Origin: Carallia brachiata
Lineage: Eukaryota > Streptophyta > Magnoliopsida > Malpighiales > Rhizophoraceae
Direction: 5' to 3'
Assembly (NCBI GenBank): GCA_021464245.1
Contig: JADCRB010000030.1
Location: 3,798,213 to 3,862,212 of the forward strand
Length of the DNA stretch: 64,000 bases
In this document: piece after piece, positions 24,033 through 36,600 of the stretch
Layout of the letters: each line of letters starts with the position of its first letter
How positions within the stretch are numbered: the stretch's first letter is position 1
Position numbers and translations under genes: made by a program
The notes under the pieces: generated by a model
What the model was told of the DNA's origin: nothing
Seen by the model: the letters and a program-made list of their open reading frames with translations, nothing else
Database searches by the model: none

Positions 24033-25542
24033 TTGGTGAAGTTTGTGTCCGGTTTGAGGACTTTGCGGCACTTAGTTTCAAGCAGTTGGCATTTGCAGGC
24101 AAGGTAGTTTTTTGAGGTGGGATAGGATAGGCCATGTTTACACGTTGTGGCACATTTTACGGTTACAGAACAGCAGTGAGCGAGAAAAAAGGAGGGGAAA
24201 AAAAGATAAGTAACATAATAGAATTCCTTTTTTTTTTCCTAATTCTTTTCTATATTTTTTTTCTTTTTTTGAGCGTTAAAGTGGCCGAATTTATAAATTA
24301 TTTATTAGGTATACTATCAACCAAAACATACAAACTGTTGCCAGGTGAGCATGTGACAAAAGTTATATAATTAAGTAGGTTAAGAGATGACTATGATATT
24401 GATAGTATATCAATAAAATAGAATTAAGTTCAAATTCTTAATCTCTCAAATTATCTCTCTTATTCAATCTGTTAGTTTAAGTTTAAAATCTTGAAAAAAA
24501 GGAAAAAAAAAAAAGAGAGATTAAGAGAGTAAACTCTCACATTTCAAAAGTTTTATCACACCTCATCATAATAATATAAGAATTTTGTGCACACAAATGG
24601 CTCAGCCCTTTGTGATATATTGATAGGGTTGATGCATGTATGAGCATAAATCTGTGAATAGATGCAGTCCACTGAACAATTACTCCTATTGATTGCTTAA
24701 TTTGTGGGAAAGAATGATCCATGAAAGTCTTATAACTATTTTCAAGTCCATCAATGCTTTAATTATTTATTTATTTATTCATTTTTTTTGGCAAAGTCTA
24801 TCCCTTTGTATGCACAAAAGCACATATCAGCGATTGAAAGGCAGAGGATGCGCACAGCTAGGCGGTTATGTTAAAAATTCTAGTTTGTCTAGTATTGCAC
24901 ATAATTCAGTGACTTTTTTTTTTTTTTTTCAGATTTACAAATCGAACCTAACATTTTACTTAATTGAGTCAATTTTTTTTTCTCTGTTCTTAAATTATCT
25001 ATTTTCTATTTCTAAGGCCTACTTCTTGCCTCTGATGAAAAGCAACTTGATCTGCTTAAGAACTGTAAACTTGTCTCTAAAAAATTTTAATCCATTGTGC
25101 CACAAACCTTTGGCGGAGGCTTAAATCTCAACTATCATTTTAATACATTTTTAGAGAGATTTTATGATATTAGATTCTGTTTATGATAGCGGTAAATGAA
25201 AATGAAACAGGTTACCAACTGCAATATATTAACAAAAATTGAATTTGATTATTGGCAATAGCATAACTTGGATTTGTTTAAAAAAAACAAAAAACAAAAA
25301 GGTAACACCAATTTATTTCTTGGAAATAAGAGATTTACAAGACATTGATTAGACTGAAGGCTAACTTTGAAAAAGAATTTGAACAAAAATTAGATCCTAG
25401 CTGACAAGGTAAGAACGCTAAACTAGCATTAGAAACAAAATAGGAAATTAGCACCTAGATACCAACAATTATTGGCAAACAACTACTCTACTTACAGCAC
25501 AAACAAATGCAAACAAAATGCACCCTCTTGGTTACCGATTTT

Positions 25543-26822
25543 CTAGCCACTGTTTCCAAGCAACTGCTCAATCTCCTCATTGATCAGACAATTAGATGGG
25601 ATCTCTTGGTTCTTTGCCATGGCTTGAACAAATTTCCTTGGAACCAAGCACTTCTCCTGTGAAGACAACTTTTCCTGCATTGCTGGAGATGCTAGAAGAA
25701 CTTGGAGTTCCTGTGTTTCCAGTGGTTCCTTTTTTCCTGCTTTCATGCAACACAAGAGTATGTGAACACATGTTGCTTGTCAGTATCACTGTCCAAAACT
25801 GAAAATTAAATCAAAATTTACAGAAACTAAAATATATATATATATATATCTTTCAAATTTATTCTGTCAACCACATAATTAAAAATGTAGGCAAAAAAAA
25901 AAAAGGATGTGAAAGAATAATTTTGCCAGAAGAGAATGAACATTTCAGTTATTATTTCATTTACAGGTAACACCTTGGCCTCACAGATAAAAGAACTCAA
26001 TGAATATACAAGCCTAAGAAGTAGACATAGAAATAGAAATAGCAAAAGGGGTGGGAATACAAAAAAAAAAAATTGAAGAGCACAGAAATTTAAATGGAAA
26101 TTACCTGAGATAATGAGCCCATAAATTCAAGAATGCTAACTTGAGCCTGCAAGAACTTGACATACTTGGAAGCGGCTTGGAACATTTCAGCAGTGTTCAT
26201 TTTATTCCCACCAGGAATCAGCTTTCCAAGCTCCTGTGTCTTCTCAGTGATCTTCCTTCTCCTCTCCCGGGCCGCGATGCTCTGCGCAGACAAGCTTGTC
26301 CCACTGGGTTTCTTCATCAAACTATTATCAGTCCTTCCAACACTGAACCCCATGGAAACTCCAACTCTGGCGCCGGAGCTGGAAGTTCCGGCAAGAATTC
26401 TGGTACAGGATTGGCATTGGCTGCCAAACACCCATCAAGGAAATTAGGCCCAAAAGGCAAGAAAGAGTAATCTGCATAACTCTTCTGACGTTTTGGGCAA
26501 TGCTGGTAGGACTCAAACTCATCGACAGGAAAGATTTCGGGCATGTTATCGGTAGGAGAAGCGAAAAAGGAGGGAAGGAAATTCGCATAGCTATCTGATG
26601 CGTAAAACAGCTCATCCAATTCATACAAAGGGTTGATGAAAGTGTCTGCTAATGCAAAGTTGTCATGGCAGCCAAGCAGCTCAGTAGTTGCTGCTGCTAT
26701 GTCTGTGTGGAGCAGCTGTGGATAGGCAGCACCTATTTCTTGGTTGATTTGCCGCTGCTGCAATGACCCCAAGTTTGAACAGAAACCAAAGCCATAGGAA
26801 AGCAAGGATATAGAGATATAAC
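25543..26822 (-). CDS. bHLH transcription factor, bHLH52/53 type (frame broken as sequenced)
   Basis: Nuclear DNA-binding dimerising factor. The exon ends at a donor after 26105 (CAG|GTAATT), and the last exon is 25736-25543, ending QLLGNSG. The central domain reads SAQSIAARERRRKITEKTQE, then a loop with LIPGGNKMNTAEMFQAASKY; glutamate and arginines of the basic region are present, predicting E-box binding. An acidic N-terminal region with DNMPEIFPVDEFESY precedes it. An acceptor CTGTTTCAG at 26823 suggests an upstream 5'UTR exon, with (GA)n tracts at 27154-27167 and 27334-27357 probably in the leader or promoter. The frame is broken between PELEFPWG and the bHLH domain (GGGG at plus-strand 26347-26350 region), and the two exons join out of phase (A6 run at 25730-25735). 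The first ATG of the exon (26795) is also one base out of phase. Each break is mended by one base in a homopolymer. Alternatively translation starts further upstream at MAFEF. Confidence 0.82.
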
Positions 26823-27333
26823 CTGAAACAGAAAAAATAGTGAACTCAAAAGCCATTAGCAAAAACATTGTAAAGCAATAAACTTTAAACAATGTAATGA
26901 CAACATGATAATTATAGATGAAAGGAAGAGAAGAAAAAAAAATGCATATAGAGGAAAAATGTAGCAGAAAAATTAAAATCAAAGAACCCCATTTTGAGGA
27001 AAGTTAGAACAGAAACATGACAAACATCTATGTTAGGAGTTGTAGGAATTTGGCCATGAAGAAGCTCAAAAGGACAAAACTTGTAAACAGAATAGGACAG
27101 TAATAATAATGATATAACAAATGAGAAAAAAAAAAAAAAACAAAACCAAAAGACAGAGAGAGAGAGACCTGAGATAGAAAGAAAGATACTGTCTGGTGGA
27201 AAATACTGTCGTTTGATTGTTGAATAGCAGTAGACTTAAGGTCACTAACAAACCTTATCAAACTATACAAACTAACACTCAGAAACAAATAAAAAATAAA
27301 ACAGACTGCCAAGTAATAGTTAGTCTCATGCAC

Positions 27334-27357
27334 AGAGAGAGAGAGAGAGAGAGAGAG
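27334..27357. repeat. (GA)n microsatellite upstream of the bHLH gene
   Basis: About 12 GA dinucleotides roughly 540 bp upstream of the bHLH start region, likely leader or promoter. Confidence 0.85.
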
Positions 27358-28398
27358 GCGGGGGAAGTGGGGGAGTTGAGATTTCGGGGGAGATGATTCA
27401 GGGAATAACTGACAATTGGCCAACTTTTAATGGAAAATAAGTAACCAACTTTCCTAAATCATTGCGGGGCACTAACAACAGAAAAACTACACTGATGGCC
27501 ACCGCACACACTCTCTTCCTATCATTACTTCCGCTTAGATTAATAATAAACTTCACGAAATTTTCTTACGAAATTTTACGAAGAACGACTAATGCACTGA
27601 AATTTAGTGTAATACTAAATTTATATATAATTTAATTTTAAAAAAATAATAAAATTATTAAAAACTCATTGCAACATCAGTAACAATACGATCTATGTTT
27701 ACTCTTCTTCTGCCTCTCAGGATTTTTCTTCTAGGTTTTCTCATTAATTCTGAGAAACCGTTGGGCACTCTTTCATTATTATTATTATTTTTTTTTCTGC
27801 TAATTGCTTGCATGGCGGCTGCTACATTCAATTAGGGTCTTTAAAACTTTATTTCTTACTCAATTCATTGTTCCATTGCGTTACCTTTTCTTCACTGAAA
27901 TACAAATATTGAATGGACAAAAAAAAAATACAAATATTAAACGGAAATAATTTTCCATTTTTTCTACAAAAGTATAAATGGTAAAAGATTCTTGGTGGGA
28001 AAGATTTGGTGAAAATGATAAATACAGTAGTACTCCGGATTTTGATATGCTCTTTCTAGAATTCCCAAATTAAAAATTCTGCATATGCCTAAGAAATAAT
28101 GTATATTCTTCATTATCAGTATTTATGTATTGTATTTAGGTTACTAATTAATGTTATCCCACCTTTTCATATAGGTTCTTCGATACTGTAATTTTCATAT
28201 GTGATTACTTTTCTACAGGATAACTAATCGTGCCAAATTTTTATACAAAAATTCATAAAGCATAATTTTTATAAGATGTGAGATTAATTAATAAAAACAA
28301 TTATATTTTGGAAATGTTAACAAATGTCCCAAGGACCCAAACCTATAATGCATCAACAGGGATTAGAAGACACACACGGCACATCGAGCACAAAGATA

Positions 28399-28404
28399 CA
28401 AGAA

Positions 28405-28436
<32 letters not shown>
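28399..28436. repeat. (TA)n microsatellite
   Basis: About 16-17 TA dinucleotides in intergenic DNA. Confidence 0.85.
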
Positions 28437-28439
<3 letters not shown>

Positions 28440-28900
28440 ACATAAATATTTTTAATAAATTAAGTATATTTCCAATATGTTGTAATCTTTTCCAATCTGT
28501 TACGTATCAGGCTATGTGTGAGACTTGATAATTCTAAATCAATACTAAATAAAGATTCTTAAATCTACGTAGGTCTCACCCTCCCTTCTCTCCATCCGGG
28601 TGAGTTTATCACGCCTCTTAATCAGAGCGTTTGCTTGTCTATATTCCAAATGTTAAAACCAATACAAATGTCACTCATTTAATTTATCTCGAATAGTTGT
28701 TATACATACTTTGTTATAGATAATCTCATTTCTTATTCTATCATTCTTAGTGTGACCATATATTCTTCTTAGTATTCTCATTTTGGTCATTCAGTTTCTA
28801 GAAATGTTACATTTTCACAGTCCAACACTCACAACTGTGGAGCATGCCCAAACCAAACTCCACAAAAAGTTCTAACATGCTTATCCACATTTTAATCTGA

Positions 28901-29400
28901 TAGAAATATTTTAACCCAAATAGAAATTTTTGAAAATCAATCCAATATTCAAAACTTAGCTTTAATTTTTTCCACGTTCTTCTTAATGAATAAGATATTT
29001 TATCCTTTTTTGTACTTTCCTTATAATTCATGGATGGCAATTGGAAGACCGAATTTCTTTCTATATTTGTTCTTTACAGTGCCTATAAATACAGTGATTG
29101 TGTTAACACCCCCACAACGCCTTCAGTTTACTCAATGAGGCAACACTCTTTTTTTTGAGGCTGGCTTTTCTAGTGTTATTATTCACCAATTAAACATTTT
29201 CTCATCATTTTTGCAAGTTACTTATGTTCTAAAGATAATATTATATAGCAAAGATCCTTTCTAGTGTTATTATTCAAATCTCACTTCCAAGTGGCGATCA
29301 CGAATCATGATGAGAAAATCATAGTATATTAAAGTGAATGATATTATTAGATGAGCCAGCTTCGAAAAAAAGAGAGTTGATTCATTGAAAATGCAAGTTA
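28901..29400 (+). repeat. Duplicated promoter-like unit, copy 1
   Basis: About 70-85% similar by eye to copy 2 at 32501-32930. It contains a TATA box (TATAAAT at 29084-29090) and, 51 bp downstream, an ATG (29135) in an identical context CTCAATGAGGCAACACTC followed by T8 and GAGGCTGGCTTTTCTA. As sequenced the short frame stops after six residues; one extra T would give a hydrophobic signal-like peptide starting MRQHSFFLRLAFL. Further similarity recurs at 29656-29706. It could be a small gene whose product I cannot identify, or a decayed repeat. Confidence 0.5.
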
Positions 29401-30600
29401 AATATTCCCTCCTCTCAAATCAGTTAAAATCTTCACGTCAATGTCAATTGTGCTTGGCAAAGGTTTTTTTTAAAGTGGGAATCCATTGACAACTGAGAAG
29501 TCCTTCAATAGAAATGGAATTTAATTTGATTTTAGTACATATTTGCTTAAATATTGGTAGTTGTGATATTTTAATGTATAAGCATTGCATTATGGTGAAG
29601 AATAACATATTTGGGATTGCGGGAAAGGGAATTCTTTGATGATTTTAGATGCTCTCTTGGTTTTCTTTTCCATGCAGATAAAAACTGGGGCTTGCATAGT
29701 CGATGATACCTGAAGGTGGAGGTCAGAGAGCAGTGGGAACCACACATGCTATTCTGTGCGTGTATGAGACGATTTTGGACGTGTATATAACAAAGATCTA
29801 AAGTTATACGACTGTATCATACCTTATGGATCATACGAAAATATGGAGTATGCCTGTTTGAATTTAGTGTGCAAAAGTTTATTTCCATAGAACAGATTTA
29901 GTAAATTATTGAACTTAAGAGATAAAAAGAAAATGGTAGTGGTGACGAACCATTTACAATGGAAGAAAAATAATATATTTCTTACCAAATGTTGCGCCAG
30001 CTAGTATCATCCTATTAGTTTTTAATCTCAAAGCCAATTCTCCATCTCTAGAATAAAATTGTATATTAACCCTTTGTTATAATTTATTATAACCCAACAA
30101 AGTACTCATCATCATTTTATAGAATACCAAAAGCATAATAATATTTTGGGCTAATCACAAAAAAAATGTATAAACAAATCAAAATTTCCTAAATATGGGA
30201 TAAACTTTTTGAGTTTAGTTCTAAATCCACCACGTTTTCAATACATTCTAACGAATGCTGTTGTTACCATGTAGTTAAGCCACGTATTAACTTAAAAAGC
30301 TGAATTGAACATTAAAAAAAAAAAAAAAAAGAGAATATTGTCGGCAAAAGCTCTCATCTTCATAAAAAAAACCCCTCAAAATCCCCTGATCTCCACGATC
30401 TCAAAAATTGAAAAAAGAAAACTTCAATTTCTACTCTAAACCAATGATTGGTCAATTTATATTTCAAGAAGAACAGCAAATTTGTATAAATTAAAGAAAT
30501 CCCCATGTTATCCAAATTTTTTTTTTTTTAACTGATGTTACATAGACTTGATCAAAAGCACACAAGCTCTTGACCTGACAACTTATAAGGGTAAATTAAA

Positions 30601-30888
30601 TTAAATTAAATGAAACAACTCCAAATTAGTTCTACCAATCAATTGGTCATAATTTTTCCCTTTCATGTACATGATCTCCTCCATATCATGAGACCCGAAC
30701 CCGACCGGAATGACAATCTCTCCCACTCCCAACATCAGCGTAGTCCTCAACATCATGTGGTTGTTTTCATTGGCTCTTCTCCTCAAAGAAAAGCCATTTC
30801 TCTTTTGCCCTTGCAGCACATGGTCAATATGGGAGAACCGATCGGAGCGGAGCCGAACTAAATTCGGGTCAGTGGCGCTTGAGACCAA
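30601..30888 (-). other. Open frame of uncertain status
   Basis: A 95-residue minus-strand frame containing GFSLRRRANENNHMMLRTTL and then LGVGEIVIPVGFGSHD. Composition is slightly more coding-like than the surroundings, but I recognise no domain and see no flanking exon. It may be a remnant exon or chance. Confidence 0.2.
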
Positions 30889-32500
30889 TCCGAAATGAGT
30901 TTACATTTTGTTTCTTTGATGACATGAAACCTGTCGTCAAATTGCCACATACCCGCTTAACGTAATCCGTTAATATATGTTATCATGTGCTATATTTCAA
31001 CTCGGTAATTCCATGTACGTTCCACTCCGTTGATTCGAATTTAAATTTCTCTCTAGAGTTTCTTTTTGGCCAACGTTACTGGGTGTTCTTACTCCTCAGT
31101 GGGTTTGAATATTTGGTCCAAATGCAAAGTTGAGTTTCAGACTTGATAATTGTTGAGTGGACTGTGGAGAAGTCACACTCAGGGCAATCAGTGTTCTAGT
31201 GATGGATCTGTCATTATGAAAGTTATTAAATAAGGTATTTAAACAGGAGATTATTCTGACTTCGACTTACAAATGTGATAACCGATATACTCGTAATACA
31301 TTTTTTTTAAATAAAAAAACTTGAAAGTAAATATTGGAGAATAAATATTGAAGTATACAAATAGACACCCGAATTATGATATTCATCATCGACTAAATAT
31401 TGTAATTAAATGTCCCAAATATGCTTATAAGGAAGGAGATGAAATTCCACAAAAAAAACAGAGAGAAAATTATTAAATTCTTTTTTCTTTTAATTAATTT
31501 TTTTAATATAATCTGTAGAATACTGGTATCAATTCAAAATGAATAGAATTATTATTCCATATATGTGTGTCAGTGTGTGTCAGATTTACAATTCTTAAAA
31601 AGTTCATATCTTTTTTTTTTATAATTAATCTTACTAATTTTCATTTACGACAAAAAATCCATATAGCAACACTAAGGGAACAATGTAATAGCAATGAAAA
31701 ATATGAATCCAGTAAATTTCAGTGGATCCCACAATTAAGGAAAATTGAATGAGAAAAAAATTACTTTATTATCATCTTATTATATAATATAATAACAATA
31801 AAATGATTACTTTATTATAATGATTACTTTATTATCGTCTCACTGCTGTCATATTATTCTCCATATGTTATTTTGTAGTGGTACCTTTTATTTCTCTTGA
31901 ATTTATTAGCAACCCACTATCAACGAGCCTATGTCCTAATCATCAGCAGCTTAGTTAGCATCCTTTGTCTTAAACATTTCAGGATTAATATAGAAATATA
32001 ACTGTTTTTATTCGCAGTTTTCAATATGACTTGTATAAGTAACGATTTGTTTCTCTTAGATTTTTTTATCACAAATTTAGCACTCAAAGATGTTAACATT
32101 TTTTGTTATTTTGCACATGTAGCAAGTATAAAAAATTAACCACATAGTGTGTAACGCGATATTTAACTTTAAAATAAAAAAAGAAAAAATATTGAATAAA
32201 AAAATAAAATAATATAAGAAAAATACTTTTGTCAGCTGGTTATAATTGATTTATACTAACAAAGTTCTTAGTATCCATTTTGCCTTTTAACTCTATTTCA
32301 ATCCAAACTCTTAGCATTGATTAGTAATTGGTTTATCTTTTGTCTAACCAAATGTTGTAATATTTTTTAATTCATCGCTACCAATGATCAACAATAAACA
32401 ATGAAAAACGATAACAACAATTGGTAACAAATAAACTAAATAGGTTATTACCTTCCAAAACCAATAAAAAGTCCAATGTATTTAGCGATATTTCAATCTC

Positions 32501-32930
32501 AATAGAAATGTTTTAACCCAAAATAGAAATTTAGGAAAAATGATGCGACATTCAAAGTTTTTCTCTATTTACTCTTTTTCTTTTTTCTGTGCCTTGTTAA
32601 TGAATACAGATATTTTTTATCCTTTTTTTTTATACTTTCCTAAATCTTTAGAATTCATGAATGGTAGACCGACATTCTTTCTTTATTTAGTCTTAACATC
32701 GTCTATAAATACAGTGACTGCTCTATCACCAGAAAACGCCTTCAGTTTACTCAATGAGGCAACACTCTTTTTTTTGAGGCTGGCTTTTCTATGGGTTATT
32801 ATTCACCAATTAAGCATTTTCTCACCATAATTTCGGGCCGCTTATGTGAAAGTGCATAATATTGTTAGATGAGCCAGCTTCAAAAAAAGGAGAGTTGATT
32901 CATTGAAAATGCAAGTTAAAGTGCTTTTAC
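32501..32930 (+). repeat. Duplicated promoter-like unit, copy 2
   Basis: The partner of copy 1. TATAAAT at 32704-32710 lies 50 bp before ATG at 32754, with the same CTCAATGAGGCAACACTC context and the same T8 run. Downstream GATGAGCCAGCTTC and GAGAGTTGATTCATTGAAAA motifs also match, and a weaker match continues at 33542-33592. Conservation of TATA-to-ATG spacing in both copies suggests a real promoter origin. Confidence 0.5.
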
Positions 32931-33630
32931 TTTATTAAAGAGCTTGGTTTCATGAGTAGAGAAAATTAATCCAAAGAAAGTTAGTGATGAATTAGCATGT
33001 GAGTCTTATACAAACATACACACACATATACATATATATTTGAACTTTCTTGTATTAATCTGAAAAAAATTAAATTTTCATTATGTGAATCCTGCTCAGA
33101 CTCTCATCTAAAAAAACTAATTTTCTACCCAACAGCATTTTCACTAAAACAAAATCACGAAAATTATCACTAAGAAAGTGATAATATTGGCGGATTGACC
33201 TTGTTTAATCTGTTCGACGTGACCTCAAAGTGATTGAGGAAGGAGTGCAAACTGTTGTTAGTTGAGACATTGTAATGTGTAAGAATTACATATTTACATC
33301 ACGGTGAAACCTAACAAAGTTTTTTTTTTTTTTCTTTCAATGATTAGGGTTGAAAGATGGTGAATTAAAGATTTGAAATTCGAACTTTATATCTTTCAGT
33401 TAAAAATTAATATTTTTAATTACTTCAGCTATAGATAAGCCCTCATCCTAACAAAGTTTGGACCTTGAGAAAGCCTGAAATGAGATTCTTTTAATGAGTT
33501 TAAAAGATTTTTTTCAGTTGATCAAAAAGTTTAAGAGATTTATTGGTTTTCTTTTCTTCGTACATAAACTCGGGCTTGTTTGTACTCGATGAATGACGGA
33601 AGAAGGGCCTTGATCGGCGGCGAGAGATTT

Positions 33631-36600
33631 CTTGGTATTCTTCTCATTTTGTCTATTTTGTTGTATATATCTTTTTTGTTTTTTCCCCTTCTTACATTAG
33701 GGCAAATAGAGACTAATGAATTGATTTGACCCCAAAAAAAAAAAAAAAAACTAATGAATGACAAAAAATTGCTCAAAGTGGACTGCACTAAGACGGAACA
33801 AAAATTAAAAGTAGATAACTATTTTGATATGAAAAAAAAGTATTATACTAGATTGAAACATCATGCAAAGAATTAGGATCCCAAATGAGCAAATTGATTC
33901 ACTTATTTCTAGTTTTTTTTTTCCCTACATATTTCATTTGAGTTTTTTGTTTTTATAACAAAAATGAATAAGTCGGGGTGGTATTCATAGACGTGCCTAA
34001 TAGAATTATGCCACTTCACCGTTACCAAGTAAATCAGACCATCTACACGAGATTCATAAGATAGCGAATCTTAAGGTCTGATAAGTGTTACTGAACTATT
34101 TAACACCCAAAAAAATTCGTGCACATTTAGCTCCACCATTTAGCTTAACATGTACAAGAGCTTGAACCCATGAGATTTCCCATACAAGATTGAGACCGTT
34201 AACCATTCAAACTACTCAAGTTATGGTTTTTATTTGAGCCTATTATAGACAAATGTATTTTCGTTAAGTGTTGTGGCAGCCAGTGTCATCCTATTGCTTG
34301 TCTAAATCTCTCTCTTTTTTATCTGCAGACTGCAAATCAATTTTCCATCTCTTTTAAATTTTAACTCGATAGTATCTTTTTTTTTTTCTTCTTTGCATTT
34401 TACACCAAAGAAAAGCAGCATGAAATTAAAATTTTTATTACAAAAAAAAAAACCGAAAAAAGAGAAAAGAAACAATAGGCTCACTGTAAACAACTAAGCC
34501 AGTTGTCCCTGATAGGAACATAAGGTTACTAGCCCAAGCTTCGTATTGAGAAAAGTTTTTAGGACCTTGGGGTTGAAATAACACCTCAGTGGATGTGGTG
34601 CAGCAAAATACTAAGATTTTTTTTTTTTATTAAAAAATTTATTGAGACCTTAAACTATCTATTTTTATAAATTCATATTATATTTTCAAAATTAAAATTT
34701 AAGACTTTAAAAATAAACATTTAAATTCTTATCACTAAGAGTCTCCATGAGAGGACAAAATGCTAAGATCTTTCAAGTTTTAACATCTATCCAAGTTAGA
34801 TATTGCCAAAACTGGATAAATTAACACTTATTAAGATCGACACGGATAGATGTGCATTGGCACGGGCAGACAATGAGACTTTGTCTATAAGAGACCACTT
34901 GAGTGGCTAATAGTTCAATGAGAACTTTGGGGACCACTTGAGTGGTTTATAGTCTAAACATTAATTTCAGAGAACTTTTGTTCATATCATTTGGCCGAAT
35001 TTGGCCATTGCTTCTGATAAGGATTATATTATACCAGACATTAAGAGTCTTAAAGTTTAATTTTTATCTCTATTAGCCACACTCATAATATGAACTCTTT
35101 TAAGTCTCTACACTAGTTCTAACTCTCCACTATATCAATGAGTCTCATTAGACTCAACACCCTTACTCTTATAAATAAGAGGGTCTTAAGCTTTCTTCCT
35201 CTAACTCCCTTCACTCTACCCTTACACTGTGTTTGGGAGAGAGTAAAGTGGGGGGAGAATGAGGAAAGTAAGAGATTTAAAGTAAATTGTTGTATTTGGA
35301 AAATGTTTAAAAAGTGGAGGAGAAGAAATTTTTTAATTCCTCTAATCCTCCTTACCTCATTAAAACCAATCCTCCAAAAAATGAGAGAAAAGTTATTAGT
35401 TCTTCTACTAAATTTATTAAATGACTCAATTACTCCATACATAATTTAAAAATTATAATTTTATCTAAATAAAATATTTTAGTATAATTTATTATGAGTG
35501 ATAAAATTGTTATTTTAACACATTTTATATTCCTCTCTTCCGCTTTCCACCCTTTCCCAAACAAAAGAATTTATAATTTTCCTCTATCCTATCTCCACTT
35601 TTCATATACAAGAGATGATAGAAAATATTTTCATCTTCTAACGATCTTCTCCTCCACTTTTCTCTCCCTCACTTCCCTCTCTCTCAAGAATTTTATTCAA
35701 ATACAGTATTACTCTCAAGTTAGATACTGACTTAATCAAAGAAGAGAGTTTGGGGGAACATACTCTAATTCATTTAGTTGTGTTTTATCTTGCAGGTGTT
35801 GGATTCCACTCTCAACCCAACAGAGCTTCATTCACCACAAATCCTCTTGGGCCTAAATATGAGTTGAGCCAAGGATCAACCCGAGTGATTGCTGAGTCAT
35901 TTGGTTCTATCTTTGTTTGACACAAATTGGTCGGAGCAGCCATCCTATGTGCATTTTAGTTTGTTTAATTCTGGGATATACCCAAAAAGAAGGGTCAGTT
36001 TGTTTTGCATAAAATATTTTTTTAAACAAAAATTCTCATTTTTTAATGTTTTGCCGCAAGGCAAAATCATGGTCAATAGAAAATATTTAGAAAGTCAGCA
36101 GAAAATATTGGCTTTTGTGCGGAAAATGACCTCCGTTTAAGTAGAGCAGTTGTCATTTTCTGCAAGCATCCCGTAGGCAGAGTTGCGATATGAGAAGGAA
36201 AGGGAGCGCGCCAGCAGGAGAGATAAATAGTCATTGAATCGTCCGACCAACTTCATCGTGTCAATAGTCGTCGGCGACTTTGTCGTCTTGGTCGCAAGCT
36301 GTCGAGGAGATGACATCTGAATCGACCTTGAAGAAAACAATGGGGGGCGCGAATCAGAATGACACGAGGAGAGATCAAAATACTCTTATACGTATCTTCA
36401 ATGGATTTGTTGCACTTTAATTTTAGCTATACTACAATAAAACTAAAGATGACCCAACAATGTTTGGTTTGTGCACTGATTTTTTATTTTAATAATTTTT
36501 CATTGCATATTATTTAAATTTATATTTTAAGTTATAAAATAGTATTTATTTATTTTTAAATTTTAATTTTATATATATTAAAAAAAAAAAAAAAGAACCT

